A stretch of 64,000 bases of DNA. Source: Dolomedes plantarius. Its lineage: Eukaryota; Arthropoda; Arachnida; Araneae; Dolomedidae. The stretch covers positions 117,075,931 to 117,139,930 of the forward strand of contig OU015491.1 of NCBI GenBank assembly GCA_907164885.2, given 5' to 3'. The notes below the pieces were generated by a model. It ran no database searches. It saw only the letters and a program-made list of their open reading frames with translations, and was not told where the DNA came from. This document shows positions 1 through 45,000 of the stretch, piece by piece (the stretch's first letter is position 1; each line of letters begins with the position of its first letter). A program made the position numbers and the translations under genes.

Positions 1-620
1 GTTGGTATGACAAATGGTTTAATGGTATTGCTGTAAGTTAGTACACAAAATAAAAAGAAATACATAAAGAACAAACAGGCTAGACATAATTGCCGTGGAG
101 GTTGAAACAGATGTTCCACAGGTCCACAAGATGATGGATACCCTGGGTGAAGAAACTCCGAATTTGGTAGTGGAACAAGAGGAACCATGCAGAATTATGT
201 GAACACTTCCTTCACTCATAGACATTCCATCCGCTATCTCACGAGTGATGATTCAGCGATTATTACTCACGAGACTGTCCACAGCTGCAATTGCTTCCTG
301 GGTGATAACCACATTGACCTGATCGTGCCCTGTCGTCCGTACTGCTTTGTCCATTACGAGAATCGCTACACCATCTGAATACTGATTTGCGTGACATACA
401 CTGTGTGCTATATACATTTTGCATGTGACGATAAATTTCTCCAGCACTCACATTTTCCGCCGTTAAAAATTGCACGACTGCACGTTGACAACGTTTGAGG
501 CATCCATGATACGAATGATACCGTTGATCTTGCTCTTACGCTATTATACAAGCATCTGTTGTAATCTGATAATACAGCATGACTTCCCAGCACTCAGCGC
601 CCTCTATAAGCACATGCGTA
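1..620 (-). mobile_element. Mariner-family remnant, internally deleted
   Basis: A minus-strand frame from 475 to 263 begins MQFLTAENVSAGEIYRHM, the helix-turn-helix N-terminus of a mariner transposase. Its neighbouring frame (447-253) continues the DNA-binding part. Further left (about 190-85), another frame reads like the C-terminal end of mariner transposases (GIHHLVDLWNICFNLHG). The catalytic DDD core that should lie between is absent, so this is an internally deleted, frameshifted copy. I did not find a clear terminal inverted repeat; the left end may lie outside the window and the right limit is approximate. Confidence 0.55.
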
Positions 621-811
621 GTCTTCTGTATCTTAAAACAATGGCGCAATAATGGCAAATACATTAGTTCATGGTCAGAATCAACAACACAACTAAAATC
701 CCTTTCTAGGGATGGAGGTGGGACCTTTGCCAGCTCCAAAAGCAGAAATTATGGTTTCTAATGGGAGAGGGTTTGATGTAAAATAACTTTGGGATCCCCT
801 TTCCTATATCC

Positions 812-1058
812 CAGGGGTGGGCAAAAACAACCCGCAGGCCACATGCAGCCTGCTACAGATTTTTTTGTGGCCCACCAAGACACCCAGAAAAACTGCCAAT
901 ATTTTATTTTATTTATATGTATTGATTTTTGATACAATTTATACCTTTTCTGAAATGCAAAGTTAACTAATAAATGCAATAATTTTAAAAGATGTGGCCC
1001 TCTGATAACCACTGCTTACACAAAGTGGCCCCTGGGCCAAAACAATTGTCCTCCCCTG
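812..1058. mobile_element. hAT-type MITE
   Basis: The segment starts CAGGGGTGGGCAAA and ends with CAATTGTCCTCCCCTG, an imperfect terminal inverted repeat. It is flanked by ctatatcc (804-811) and ctctatcc (1059-1066), an 8-bp target duplication with one mismatch, as the hAT superfamily makes. It has no transposase. It lies downstream of the last SEC23 coding exon seen here, inside the next intron. Confidence 0.65.
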
Positions 1059-1371
1059 CTCTATCCAACTGATTTTTTGGCTCTAGGGAAGGATTTTGAC
1101 CCTATAAATACAGATTACATTTGAGTGTAGTCAAATAAAGATTATATTTGTTTTCTAAAATAGTATGAGAGGTTTCTTTAACTTTGTGCACAAGGAAAAC
1201 CCAGAACAAATGTATAAAATCCATCATGGTCAGTATATTTGTGAATTTTTAAAGCTAACTGAAATGCTGAAAGGATTTCATAGAAATCATAATTCTATAA
1301 AAAACATTAACTTAAAGATTTAACAAGAAAAAACTTTTTAATGAAAAGAGGTGATGATTGATTGCACTTTA

Positions 1372-34076
<32,705 letters not shown>

Positions 34077-34205
34077 CTAATAAAAAAATTACTTAATGGT
34101 TAGTACAGAAACTGATATTCTAATTCAGCAATAAATAATTTGAAACATTAGTATAATGAAATATGATGAAACATTTAAATTTCCAGATAGTAAATATATT
34201 TATTA

Positions 34206-36190
34206 CCAGATTTTCCTGTATATAATCCGAGGATTATGTGTTAAAAAGGTTTCAAATTTTGTGCATATTATACACCGCTGCGGATAATCTGATAAAAAAC
34301 ATTCTCCATCAGAAAAGCTAACAATAAAGTTTTGAAAGAAATGCCGTTTATGTTTTATAAAATAAATAACAGATGGCACTGAAAGCTTTCACGACTTGGC
34401 TGATGTATTTCAGCTATAATCAGTTTTGTCCAATTACGTTCAAGAACGAATTTGGTTCCTTGGAAGGATATTACAGTTGCTAGTCGCTAGCGTCATTTTG
34501 CATTTTGTCTTGACCTAAGCTGTTTCGTCCTGAAATTATTCAAGTTCATATATCGTCATGTTGAAGCGAAAGCTTGTAAGTTACATGGCAGATTTTAAAC
34601 TAAAAGTTATAGAGAAGGCTACAGAAGTAAGAAATCTGGAACAGTGGTGCACCCAGGATTTTTTTCATGAGGGGGTGGGTGGGTGAGAGGGAGGCGAGCG
34701 AGATGAATGGATGGGAACCAATGGATGTCTGATGGAGAAAAGAATTTTACAAAAACAGGAAAATTGAAGCATGCATCGTATGAAAATGTCTCTAACTGGG
34801 TTTTGAAAGCGTGGAATGATGTCTTGAAAACTACGATAAAAAACACATTTCGAAAATGCAATATTGTTGATGAAAATGACTCTAACAATGAAGACTCGTT
34901 ATCTAGTGCAGTGCTCCACAACTGCTGTGCCGTGGCACACTAGTGTGCCCCGAGGTGATCTTGACTATGCTGCGGTGATTTTATAGATTATAATAATTAA
35001 AAAAATTAACCACCGTATTAGTTAGAAATTTTTCTCAGTAAAATATTCCTCTAACTTTTTGCTAATATGTAATTTCTCTGGGTCGAAATTATACACAAAA
35101 CAAAAACATGTTGCTACTATACATTGTATGTATGCTCGCGTGTCACATTTCTGTTCAGTTATGAAAGAATATCCACAAATTTCTGACAATGCCATTGCAA
35201 TTTTGCTCCTTTTTCTACTACATACTTATGCGAACAAAGTTTTTCGACACTGGTTCTAATTAAAAATGACAAACGATCATGTTTAAAGGATCTTAACCAT
35301 GAAATTCGAGTAGCTCTTTCTAATATAGAGCCAAATATATAACGTACATATGTTCATCAAAACAAGCTCAAATATCTCATTAATAAATTAGTTATATTTA
35401 AATTTGATTTATTAGGCTTAAGTACAGACCAAAAAACAAATTTTAATATAAAAACTTAAAGAGAAAATTTTTTTAATTGTAAACTATAATTTCATATTTT
35501 TGTTCTTGTGTTGGTGTACAATTAAAAATGATTTATATAAAACTTAAATGATTAGAATTATCTTGATACATAGAGCTATTTTATTGTGTTTATCTAATAA
35601 AAACATATATGCATTTATTGTAATTAATGTAATTGCAAGCTTTTTTTTGTGGTGTGCCGTGGAATTATCGAAAAAAATGTTGTGCCATAGAAGAAAAAAG
35701 GTTGCGGAGCTCTGATCTAGTGACTCGGATAATATGTTAAGTGAAGATGTAATGAATTTATTCATTTCTGAATCTGATAAATCAGATTTTGAAGGTTTTT
35801 AATTATTATTAATAAATTTAGTGATCATTCAGGGTAGTATTTTCTTTTTAATTTTGAAAATTTCAAAATCCACAGTTGTCGGGGGAGGGGGGGAGGATGG
35901 TATTTAAAATAAATATCACCATGCGATAAATAAATAACACCATGCGATTGATCATGGGTTAAAATTTTCTAATTTGACAATATTAAAGATCAAATGATGC
36001 TATGAAAGCACTTGGTCATGCAAAAATTGCATGACCAAGAATTAACAATCCCCTTTAAGGAAATTAATCCAGAAAATTATTGTTTATAATATATGTTTAA
36101 TTAAAAGGGGGAAAAATTGCTGCGGACTATGCAACTTCTTTTTTTTTTACTCGAAAAAAGGCCTTGCGGATCATATACAGGAAAATACGG
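34206..36190 (+). mobile_element. pogo-like transposon, split by a hAT element
   Basis: Ends CCAGATTTTCCTGTATATAA and, reversed, CCGTATTTTCCTGTATATGA (21 of 24 bp match), with TA at 34204-34205 and 36191-36192. The start MLKRKLVSYMADFKLKVIEK (from 34559) is the CENP-B/pogo-type DNA-binding N-terminus. The frame from 34707 (WMSDGEKNFTKTGKLKHASY, WVLKAWNDVL, SFRKC-like NTFRKC) is the C-terminal part. After the hAT insertion it ends with SDSDNMLSEDVMNLFISESD and a stop near 35801. The catalytic core is deleted between about 34630 and 34700. A hairpin cttggtcatgcaa..ttgcatgaccaag lies at 36011-36039. Confidence 0.82.
34909..35714 (+). mobile_element. hAT element nested in pogo
   Basis: Exact 8-bp duplication ATCTAGTG at 34901-34908 and 35715-35722; ends CAGTGCTCCACAACTG and, reversed, CAGAGCTCCGCAACCT. 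The interior at about 35160-35345 reads over one frameshift as the hAT C-terminal dimerisation domain (QISDNAIAILL.., then a LNHEIRVALSNIEPNI segment). The rest of the transposase is gone, so it is a deletion derivative. Confidence 0.85.
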
Positions 36191-39100
36191 TATTGACCTA
36201 CAGAATTCTGTACACAAAAGAAATTTAACTAACATATAGCATTAAGAGTTTAATTATATTATTATTATACTGTTATCATAAATTCGAATATATTCAGTGA
36301 TTTCAATTTAAAGAGGAAAATTAAAAATTATAACCTACATAATCTTGCTTCAGATAATACAATTCCCTTTTTTTAGCTTGCAATTTTTGACTTATTTAAA
36401 AAGTTAGTGCAGATGATTATATAAAAGTCTATATGTTGGAATGATATTAAATGCCTAAAATATATTCAAAGAAAATGTTTTAAGGTAGATTATAAAAATA
36501 AGATAAAATATAGCTATATCCTTTTAGAAAATTTTTAAAAAAAATCAAGCACATCACTAACTTAGAAGTTATATACATATTTAGACACATATATAAAACA
36601 GAATTTAAGACTTGGATGGATCAGTTTGACCTTTTTTGTAATAAATATTCCTCAGTTCATTCTCACTAAATTTATGCCAGGAAAATGTTGGTTGTTTCAA
36701 ATGTTCAATAAATTTACAATATAGCCAAAAAATCAAGCAGATATTATATAAGTCAACAAATAAAAGCCATTTTTCAACACAAGATTCATCTATCCTTGAA
36801 AGTTACATATGCTGACACATAACAACGACAAAGCAAGAGAACAGATGCCAAATTAACAACCAAATTTTAAAAATCTGAAAAAGATTTTAAATAAACCCCA
36901 TTTCTTTCAGAATAGTATCTACTGAAATGGTATATTTTCTACAGTAATCATAACAGCCTGCATGTGTGAAAACGAACATAATAAGGCCAAATAATGTTCT
37001 TCAGAGAATAAATGCTTTACATTATTAGTTAGCTAACTATATTTGACTAAAAATTACAGCAGTCTGGTACTGTGTAACGCTCACTCGTTTAAATGTAATT
37101 TAATGTCCTTTAAATGAGCTTCATTACCTTGGCATAATTTTTTAACCTTTAAGATTGAAAGGACTCCGATAACTAATTATATAATAATTTTATATGGATC
37201 ACTGAACTTTAACAGTCAAATATTTGAATAATTATCTTCAGATAACATCAAAGTTATTCTTTTATTTATTTTTGACATTCGTAAGATATACACACATATG
37301 TGCATAAAACACATGCTAAATTTAAAGACAAAATTGACTAATTTTACTAGTATTAACGTATACAGCCAACAATCTATCCGAACCGTACACAATAATAAAT
37401 AAAGGACATTTAAACTATAAGAAAAATAAAGAGCGAACTAGTGCAGCCGATAAGATTATGTCCCAACAACCAAATACTTAAATTTTGTTATTAAAACGTG
37501 CTGGAAGAGAGGGCGCATATAAAAAAATGCAAAACATAACGTCTAAAAAAAAATCAGTGAGCAATTCCAATTTGCCAGAAAATACAGAGATGATCACTTT
37601 TAAATGGTTACATTTCAAAATATGTACGCTGCTTATACATTATGAAGTATGCACACACGAAATAAGAACATAGACTTGGCACATACAGTAAATTTCAAAT
37701 AAAAATGCTAACTGGTTCAAAGGGTTTCCATTTACCTGAAAGAGGAGAAGTTAAAATATACTGCCTATTTAAAAAAATTACCGGAACGGTACACACTACT
37801 TTAAGCCACGTCTCTTTCGAAACGTCAACATTAGTGAAAGAAATTGAAGTAGAAGTTGTTTTACTGTCAAATTGCAATACTATTTACTTATTCATTCTAA
37901 TTTTAAACTAAATAACTTATTTTACTTAAAATCGTATTTATTTTTTACAATTGTTTTCATTCTCATTTTACAACCTTCCAAAATTAAATTGGTCTTTCGT
38001 GATATTTATGTCTGGACTCTCATATATAAATAATTCATTCCGAAACTAAGCCACAGAGGAGATGTGTGATTAAGGGCTATTTGTTTATTAGGAACATGTA
38101 CGGGTGTATGATATAAAATATTTTACAGTAAGCTTCGTATTAACAATTCATTTACTTATAATCATAGGTTCTGTTAGTATTCCGCGTGCAAGAAATTATT
38201 CCATTTCGATGGGTGAGATCGTAGAAGTATAACTTATTAACGGAAATATCTTTTCGAGAACTATATAATGTTGCTATTTCATTAATATATTTTCATTATT
38301 ATATTCAGAGTAATAATCTCGTTATATCTCATTAAATTTCATGCCCTCACGGATAGTATAGTAGGTAAATTGTTTTTATTATTATCATACTTTTGTCAGA
38401 TCATTGTCGTTTTGCGGAGAAAGCCGTGTAGAATATGAGAGTGGCTAAGTCTTTCCCTTTGAGATTTATTTGTATCAGCACTCATTTTTTTCTAGACGTT
38501 AAATTATAATCAGAGTTATTTTTAAATAGAAATCTAATGTCTTTATATTATGGCGTTTTAAAATTTCATTAATAGCTATAATTGTTTTAGTTCTCATTAC
38601 CTTCAATTTAGTTTTTTTATGACATTCTCTACTTAACATATAACTATTAACTTGTGTTCAAGTATGAATAAGTTATTTAAAAAACAATCGTATAATATGG
38701 TATTTGATTTTTTTTTTTAAATTTTACCCTTTATAATTATCTCTGTAACAGCAACAATGATTTTCTTGCAGCTGCTTTTGTTAATTATACTGTAAAATTA
38801 CTCTTTATATATTTTGCTATTTAAACACTTTGGTAGAAAATTTCTGTTGAGCAACCTCTGAAGATATATGCTTAAAAAAAGTTGCTTTCATTCCTCCAAA
38901 ATAAATGCAGAATTTTTCTTATCCCTACACCTTAGATATTTTGCATGTTTTAAGCAAGGCATTAAAAATCATATTTATAGCTTTTTTAATTTGATAAATA
39001 TGTGTAAAATGTCAGTATGATTAAATAAAATATATCCCTCTCCTTGATATGGGAATCCAGATAATTGTGAAAGTATTGAGGAATAATTTGATTGTTCTTA

Positions 39101-39397
39101 TGAAAATGGAAGAAATTCTTTTTGCATGATTTTTTTAAAAGTGAGAATTTTGTAAAATCACATTGAAATACTAATATTATGCATTGATAATGTTAAGTGA
39201 AAGGTTTTTTGTTTGTTTGTTTCTAAGGTCATATACAATTTGTATAGGCTTTATTTTGACAGAGTTCTTGAACTGTTTTGTAAAAGTCATTTTGCTTTTA
39301 TTTGATATATATATTGGCTTATATTTACTTATACCTATTTATATATAGTATCATTAATATTCATTCTATAAATACATTCATAGTATAATCATTTTAG
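36191..39397. promoter_or_regulatory. Intergenic region with presumed divergent SEC23/USP8 promoter
   Basis: No transposon and no coding exon is recognised here. Because both ATG exons follow 3' splice sites, non-coding first exons are expected here. Possible 5' splice sites are CAG|GTAAAT on the minus strand (exon end 37736) and GATGG|GTGAGA on the plus strand (exon end 38212). If these are used, transcription starts lie between about 37740 and 38210, which contains local CpGs. No TATA box or initiator was assigned. This is inference. Confidence 0.35.
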
Positions 39398-41562
39398 GTT
39401 AAAAAATGTCTGTTAAAGAATTGCATCTTGCAAAGTGTATGAAAGATTTAGAATCTCGAACTGGACTTAAAAAGAATATTGCCTTGTATGGAACAAATTC
39501 GTAAGTTTCTTTTACCTTTTTACCTGTCTTTATTGTCAGTATCTATGAAATGTCAAATGATTTTACTCTTTTAACAACAGTTTGAAGCATACCTTATTAC
39601 AAATTATAGTTTTACAAAATTTTGAAATATTATCAAAGATGAAATGTTCTGTATTATTATAGAAATTCTAATTAAGATATCGTGGTGCTTAAAATTCAAA
39701 AGTTTTTGTAGCTAAATAATTTTTGTAATGTGTATTTGGTATCTAAGGTTTCAGTTAATTTTACAGTAAAAACATGTATGATTTTATAATCTATATTCAG
39801 AGTAGCATTTGCATAATTAATCAAAGCAAAGTCTCCCTGAATTGTTATATATAAATAGAAAAAAAATATGTATTATGTAATTTATAAAAACCTAGAAAAC
39901 ATTAATTTAATCTGATATTGTATTCAGCATTATAAGAGTTTTTAAAATGCAGTTTATAATTATTCAGAAATTTTATAAGTTTATAAATATAAAAGTAGCT
40001 TATCTGTAGTTTTTCACTAGTAAAATTATGCTGAGTAGGAGGTCTTCAGTTCAGAGTATTTCAGTAAGAAGTAATTAATTATGAAATTCAGCTAAAATGA
40101 TTAATACATTTAAGATTCCTGCTTTAATCTTATTTTCTCTACCTTTTTTTACTAGTCAAGTATATTTTTTATTTTTATTTGAAAACTGTGAACTCAAGAT
40201 AATATTACAGGCTTCTGTAATAGTTAAAAAAAGTAGGCAGTATTTAAGAGAGGAGGAAATCAGACTGACCTCTCCTCTGTCCCATAAAATGCTAAGTTCA
40301 TTATATATTATGCAGTTGTAGCATCTAAAAGCTGGATGTAGTAATGTTTTTAACCTGGAATTCTACCCCCTCTAGTTTTTTTTTCATCTTTACTACATAT
40401 GTTGTAAATCATCTGTTTGATGTATCATTTAGTATCGAACATATTCTATTCTAAAAAAAGGAATTAGATACGAGGACACATTTTTTAAAAATTTGAATTA
40501 TATAGCTATCTAAATTATCTATAATCGGTACAAGTATGATATCTCCCCCCCCCAAGAGATTTCTCGTCAAATCTGGCGCCCTTTGCTTTGGTAGTAGTGT
40601 GTTGTTAAAGAGCGAGAATTGCAAAAAATGTGGGTCAGAGATGAGGATTAAAGTTAAAAGTTCTTTTACGGATGGTTTTACATTTGTTTCTATGAAAGTT
40701 ATTTGGGGGAAGCAATGTAATACTGAGAAATCTATTCACACGAATACAACTGAAAGTACGTGGAGGCATGTAAAAGCAACGTTGCCTACGTACAATCGCA
40801 AGGCATATTTTAAATTCTACCTAGCGATGTACATGTTTCAAAAATCATGTCTAGCTGCAAATGTAGATTGTTTTAATTAATTTTTTGAAATCGTTTTGGG
40901 GATTAACTGGGAGGAGTAAAAAATTTTGGTATAGATACTTTTTTTTTTAAAATTCTATTGCCAACATGTATTATTTTCTATTGTATTTGTGCTTTAATTT
41001 ATGTTTAATCAAGAAATATATATTTAAACAAGATGTATTTTATGTTAATTTAAATGAATTTTTATTAGTTGCACTGTACTGACTTTTTTTTCTAACAAAT
41101 TTCTTATTATTTTTCAGCTTTTATTTTTTATATTTATGTGTTTTTGTGCTTTTTTGTGGTTGTACAGTATAAAAAATGCGTATGTTTGGGACTTTCCGGA
41201 ATTTCCCGTTTCAAAGACACACGTTCTCCTTGGCGACAAAAAAAAAATCGCAATTTATTTTGGGGGGGGAGGGATATCATACTAGTTCCCTATAATCTAT
41301 ATTTAAAAAGAAATTCAAATTTCATTGAGTACTGATTGTTAATAAATATTATTTTATTAGGATTATTATTTTTTTAAAAGTAAGCTGATTGGTTGTTATA
41401 TTTTGGCTCTAAAATTTTTTCAGTCTAGTTTCTTCTGCGGAAAAAGTTTTTAAAGAAGCTCAAGAAAAGTTTTTGGATTATGATGAAGAAACAGCTTATG
41501 TGCACTATGTACGCTTTATTGAATTAATATTACTCTTGAAAAAAAGGACTGACTTTACTAAG
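39398..41562 (+). other. USP8: USP8 MIT-domain exons 1-2 of the coding region
   Basis: Exon 39398-39500 gives [20 protein letters not shown]; exon 41424-41562 gives [20 protein letters not shown] and [14 protein letters not shown]. They align with the N-terminal helices of human USP8 (KELYLSSSLKDLNKKTEV; AYVLYMKYVTVYNLIKKRPD), the MIT domain that binds ESCRT-III tails. The Ser codon is split TC|T across the intron that holds the Merlin derivative. Confidence 0.9.
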
Positions 41563-41967
41563 GTTTGAGAATCTTTTGTTATTAAAATACATTTGCATTA
41601 AAATTATATTAAGATAATTTGAAAATGTGTGTATCAATTTTTTAGAAAAAGATATTTGGGAGGACAGACCGATTAAAGCAAAAGAAGAAAATAACATTAA
41701 TATATTCACTTCATAAGCAAATAGCTCAATTTGCAAATTTACAAATCTGATTTGCTTACTGTCATCTAGAGTTGACCAAGCGAACAATGGCAAGAAAAAT
41801 GGCTTAATGATTCTCTGCTGCGACTTAGCAATTTAGATTGGCCAGTTGATTGATTTTTTTTAAATTTTAGAACTAATCTGTCTCTTGCTATATAAAAACA
41901 ATAAGATTGTGTTAATCTATGTCACTCATTCTGTATTTTTTAATATATTAAACTGCTTTGTAAGAGA

Positions 41968-42026
<59 letters not shown>

Positions 42027-45000
42027 CACAGGGCTTTTTTTCTGGGGGTAAGCGAGGATACGACGTATCCTCACCTTTTTTTAAAGTATTATTTTGGCTT
42101 AACTGAACCAAAATTTTAAGAAACGTATGAATCAATTGTTAATATAGAACAAAAAGTATTTTTTTAAATTGCAATTTTTTGTTTCCCTGTGATGTGACAT
42201 GTGAAAACACGGCACTAAAAATACACACCTTAATTTGAGAAAACATCATATACCCACCTATTTTTTTAAAAAAAAGCACTGTTTATTTATATATATATAT
42301 ACTAGCTGCTTGTCCGTCATTTCTTGGGTATTTTGGATTTATCTTGGTCATTTTGGACACTTATTTTTCACCCCTTCAAAGCCCCCATACTTGAACTTCA
42401 ACGGCATCAGGAGTGTCACCATTCATCTCAGTGACCCCATAAACTATGGATTCAACAGTAATCTCAATTTTATTAAATGTTAGCCCATTCCCTAGGAGTG
42501 CACTAAACTTGGGCTTAAATGTCATCAAGAGTGTTACTAATCAGCTTAGCAATCCCGAAAACTATGGATTCGACACTACTATCGGTCATCTTGAGCATTT
42601 TGATTTTCACCCCTCCCCATGCCAATGGGGCCTGAACTTGGACTTAAACAGCATCGAGAGTGTCACTATTCATCTCAGCAACCCTGAAAACTATGGATTT
42701 GACACTAATATCAGTCGTTTTCAATTATTTTTACATGTCACCCCCTTCCCACCTCAATTTAAAGAGGTGCTGGGGTAGTATTTTTTCCCAGATTGTAAGA
42801 TATATGTGTACCAAGTTTGGTTGAAATTGCTCTAGGTGTTCCAGAGTTATGCTGGAACATGCATACATACATTATATATATAAATAACATAATATCCATA
42901 AAACATACTAATTTGAATTAAATTCTTAAAAAACTTCCATTTTAATCAGTCTAGTGGTTAAATTTTATCTTTAACTGTATTTTAATTTTTTTTTTGTTAA
43001 TTTATCTTGTTATGCATGTGACACAAAATTAATTTATAGTATCACAAAAAGAAAAGAAATCTCATGATCAGCATTTAATAAACTAAATTCAAAAAATTAA
43101 TCTTTAAAAATTCACCAAAAATCAGAAAATGGAGGTAAAGATTTGGAAAAGATTTCATTTTAAAGGAATTTTTATGATCTTTCTTGTGATATAAATTTTA
43201 TAACCCTCAGATTATTATTTTAAATTCAAACTTACAAAAAGTTACAAAAACAGCTAAAAAATTTAATTTATAAAAAAAAAAATTTGAAGAATTTTTCAAA
43301 AATATTTCTTAGTGCCCCCCTACACTATAAGAAGATTCACTGTGCAAAAATTTCAGCCCTTTAGGTCCAGCGGTTTGGTCTGTGCGTTATCTATCTGTCA
43401 GTCATGGAACTGTCTTATATATGTATATACAGTCGAACCTCCATATATCGAAGTAGCAAATTGCCGGAAAAAAATTCGATATATAGAAATTTCGATATAT
43501 AGAATTGATCCTCATTTTATCATAATTCTTCTAAAACATTAAAATTAAAGCTAATTTTCGTATGTGAAACTCCATTTCTAATTTATATACGAATCACATT
43601 AAATGGAAGTTTATAACTAAAAATAAATTAATATAAAAGATTCTTTGAGTACTGCATACCTTTAAAAAACACAATAATCCAGACAGTGGTTACAATGATC
43701 ACTGTTACATTCTTTAAAAAAAAACTACGAATATCTTGCTGAACAGCCAGTTTTGCAGAAAGTTCATCAAAGATATGTTCGCATTTATTCAGTCCACTAA
43801 AAACTTCATCAGGGACATTTTCCGCAAATTGAAGTCCACGATGTATTGTTTCAAAAGCCAAAAATTGGGAGATTTTATTCTAAAGTGGAATAAAATCTCC
43901 CAATATGTCTTGAAAAGAAATTTCGATATATAGAGATTTTTTCGATATATAGAAACAGTTTTTCTATGTAATGAACATGGAGATTTGCTAAGAGTTCGAT
44001 ATATAGAAAATTTCGATATAAGGAAGTTCGATATATGGAGGTTCGACTGTATATAAAACAGTTCCGTAACTGACTCATTCACTGACTGACATACAACGCA
44101 CAGACCAAACCGCTGGACCTAAAGGGCTGAAATTTTGTATGGCAAATCTTATAGTGTAGGGGTGCACTAAGAAAGATTTTTCAAAAATTCTTCTTAGATT
44201 TTTTTAAATTAAATTTTTAAGCTGTTTTTTTTAAACTTTTTTATGTTTGCATTTAAAATAATACTTTTAGGGTTATAAAATTTATATCACGAGAAAGATC
44301 ATAAAAATTCCTTTAAAATGAATTTTTTTCGAATCTTTACCTCCATTTCCTGATTTTTGGTGAATTTTTAAAGATTAATTTTTAGAATTTAATTTATTAA
44401 ATGCTGATCACATTTCTTTTTCTGGTACTTTAAATAAATTTATTGTCACATGCATAACAACTAAATAAACAAAAAATACTTTTTTTCCTTGCTAATGCGG
44501 CAGACGATTGAACATTATCCAAAAAAATATTAAAATACAGTAAAAGAAATGTTCTACAAATTGTACTATATTCTTTAGTATTCTTTATATTAGATTTAAT
44601 TTGAATATTTTCTTCTACATTATTTTGTCTATAAAATTATCCTTTACGATTTTCTTATAAATATATATATGTATATTTTACATCAATTGTATACATTGAT
44701 CGTCGTATTTATCATATAATATATATATATATTTGGCATGAATTGCATACATTGACCGTTGTATTTAATTTGAATGTACTCCGTAGCGAAGTACAGGCTT
44801 TCAGCTAGATATATATATTTCATATATGTGCATGTTAAATATTATCAACAGCATAAGTGTAAAATTAAGGAGCTTTTACATTATTTGTTTATTTTCCACT
44901 CTTGTAGTCGTCTTTCACTCTTAATTATTGTACTTCTTATGTATGCCACCATACTCTAGAATTAGTTAGAACAGCCAAGTAATTTAAGAGTGAAATGGCA

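Noticed and set aside
35544..35765. 73-residue minus-strand frame
   Set aside because: Shadow of the hAT right end and pogo sequence.
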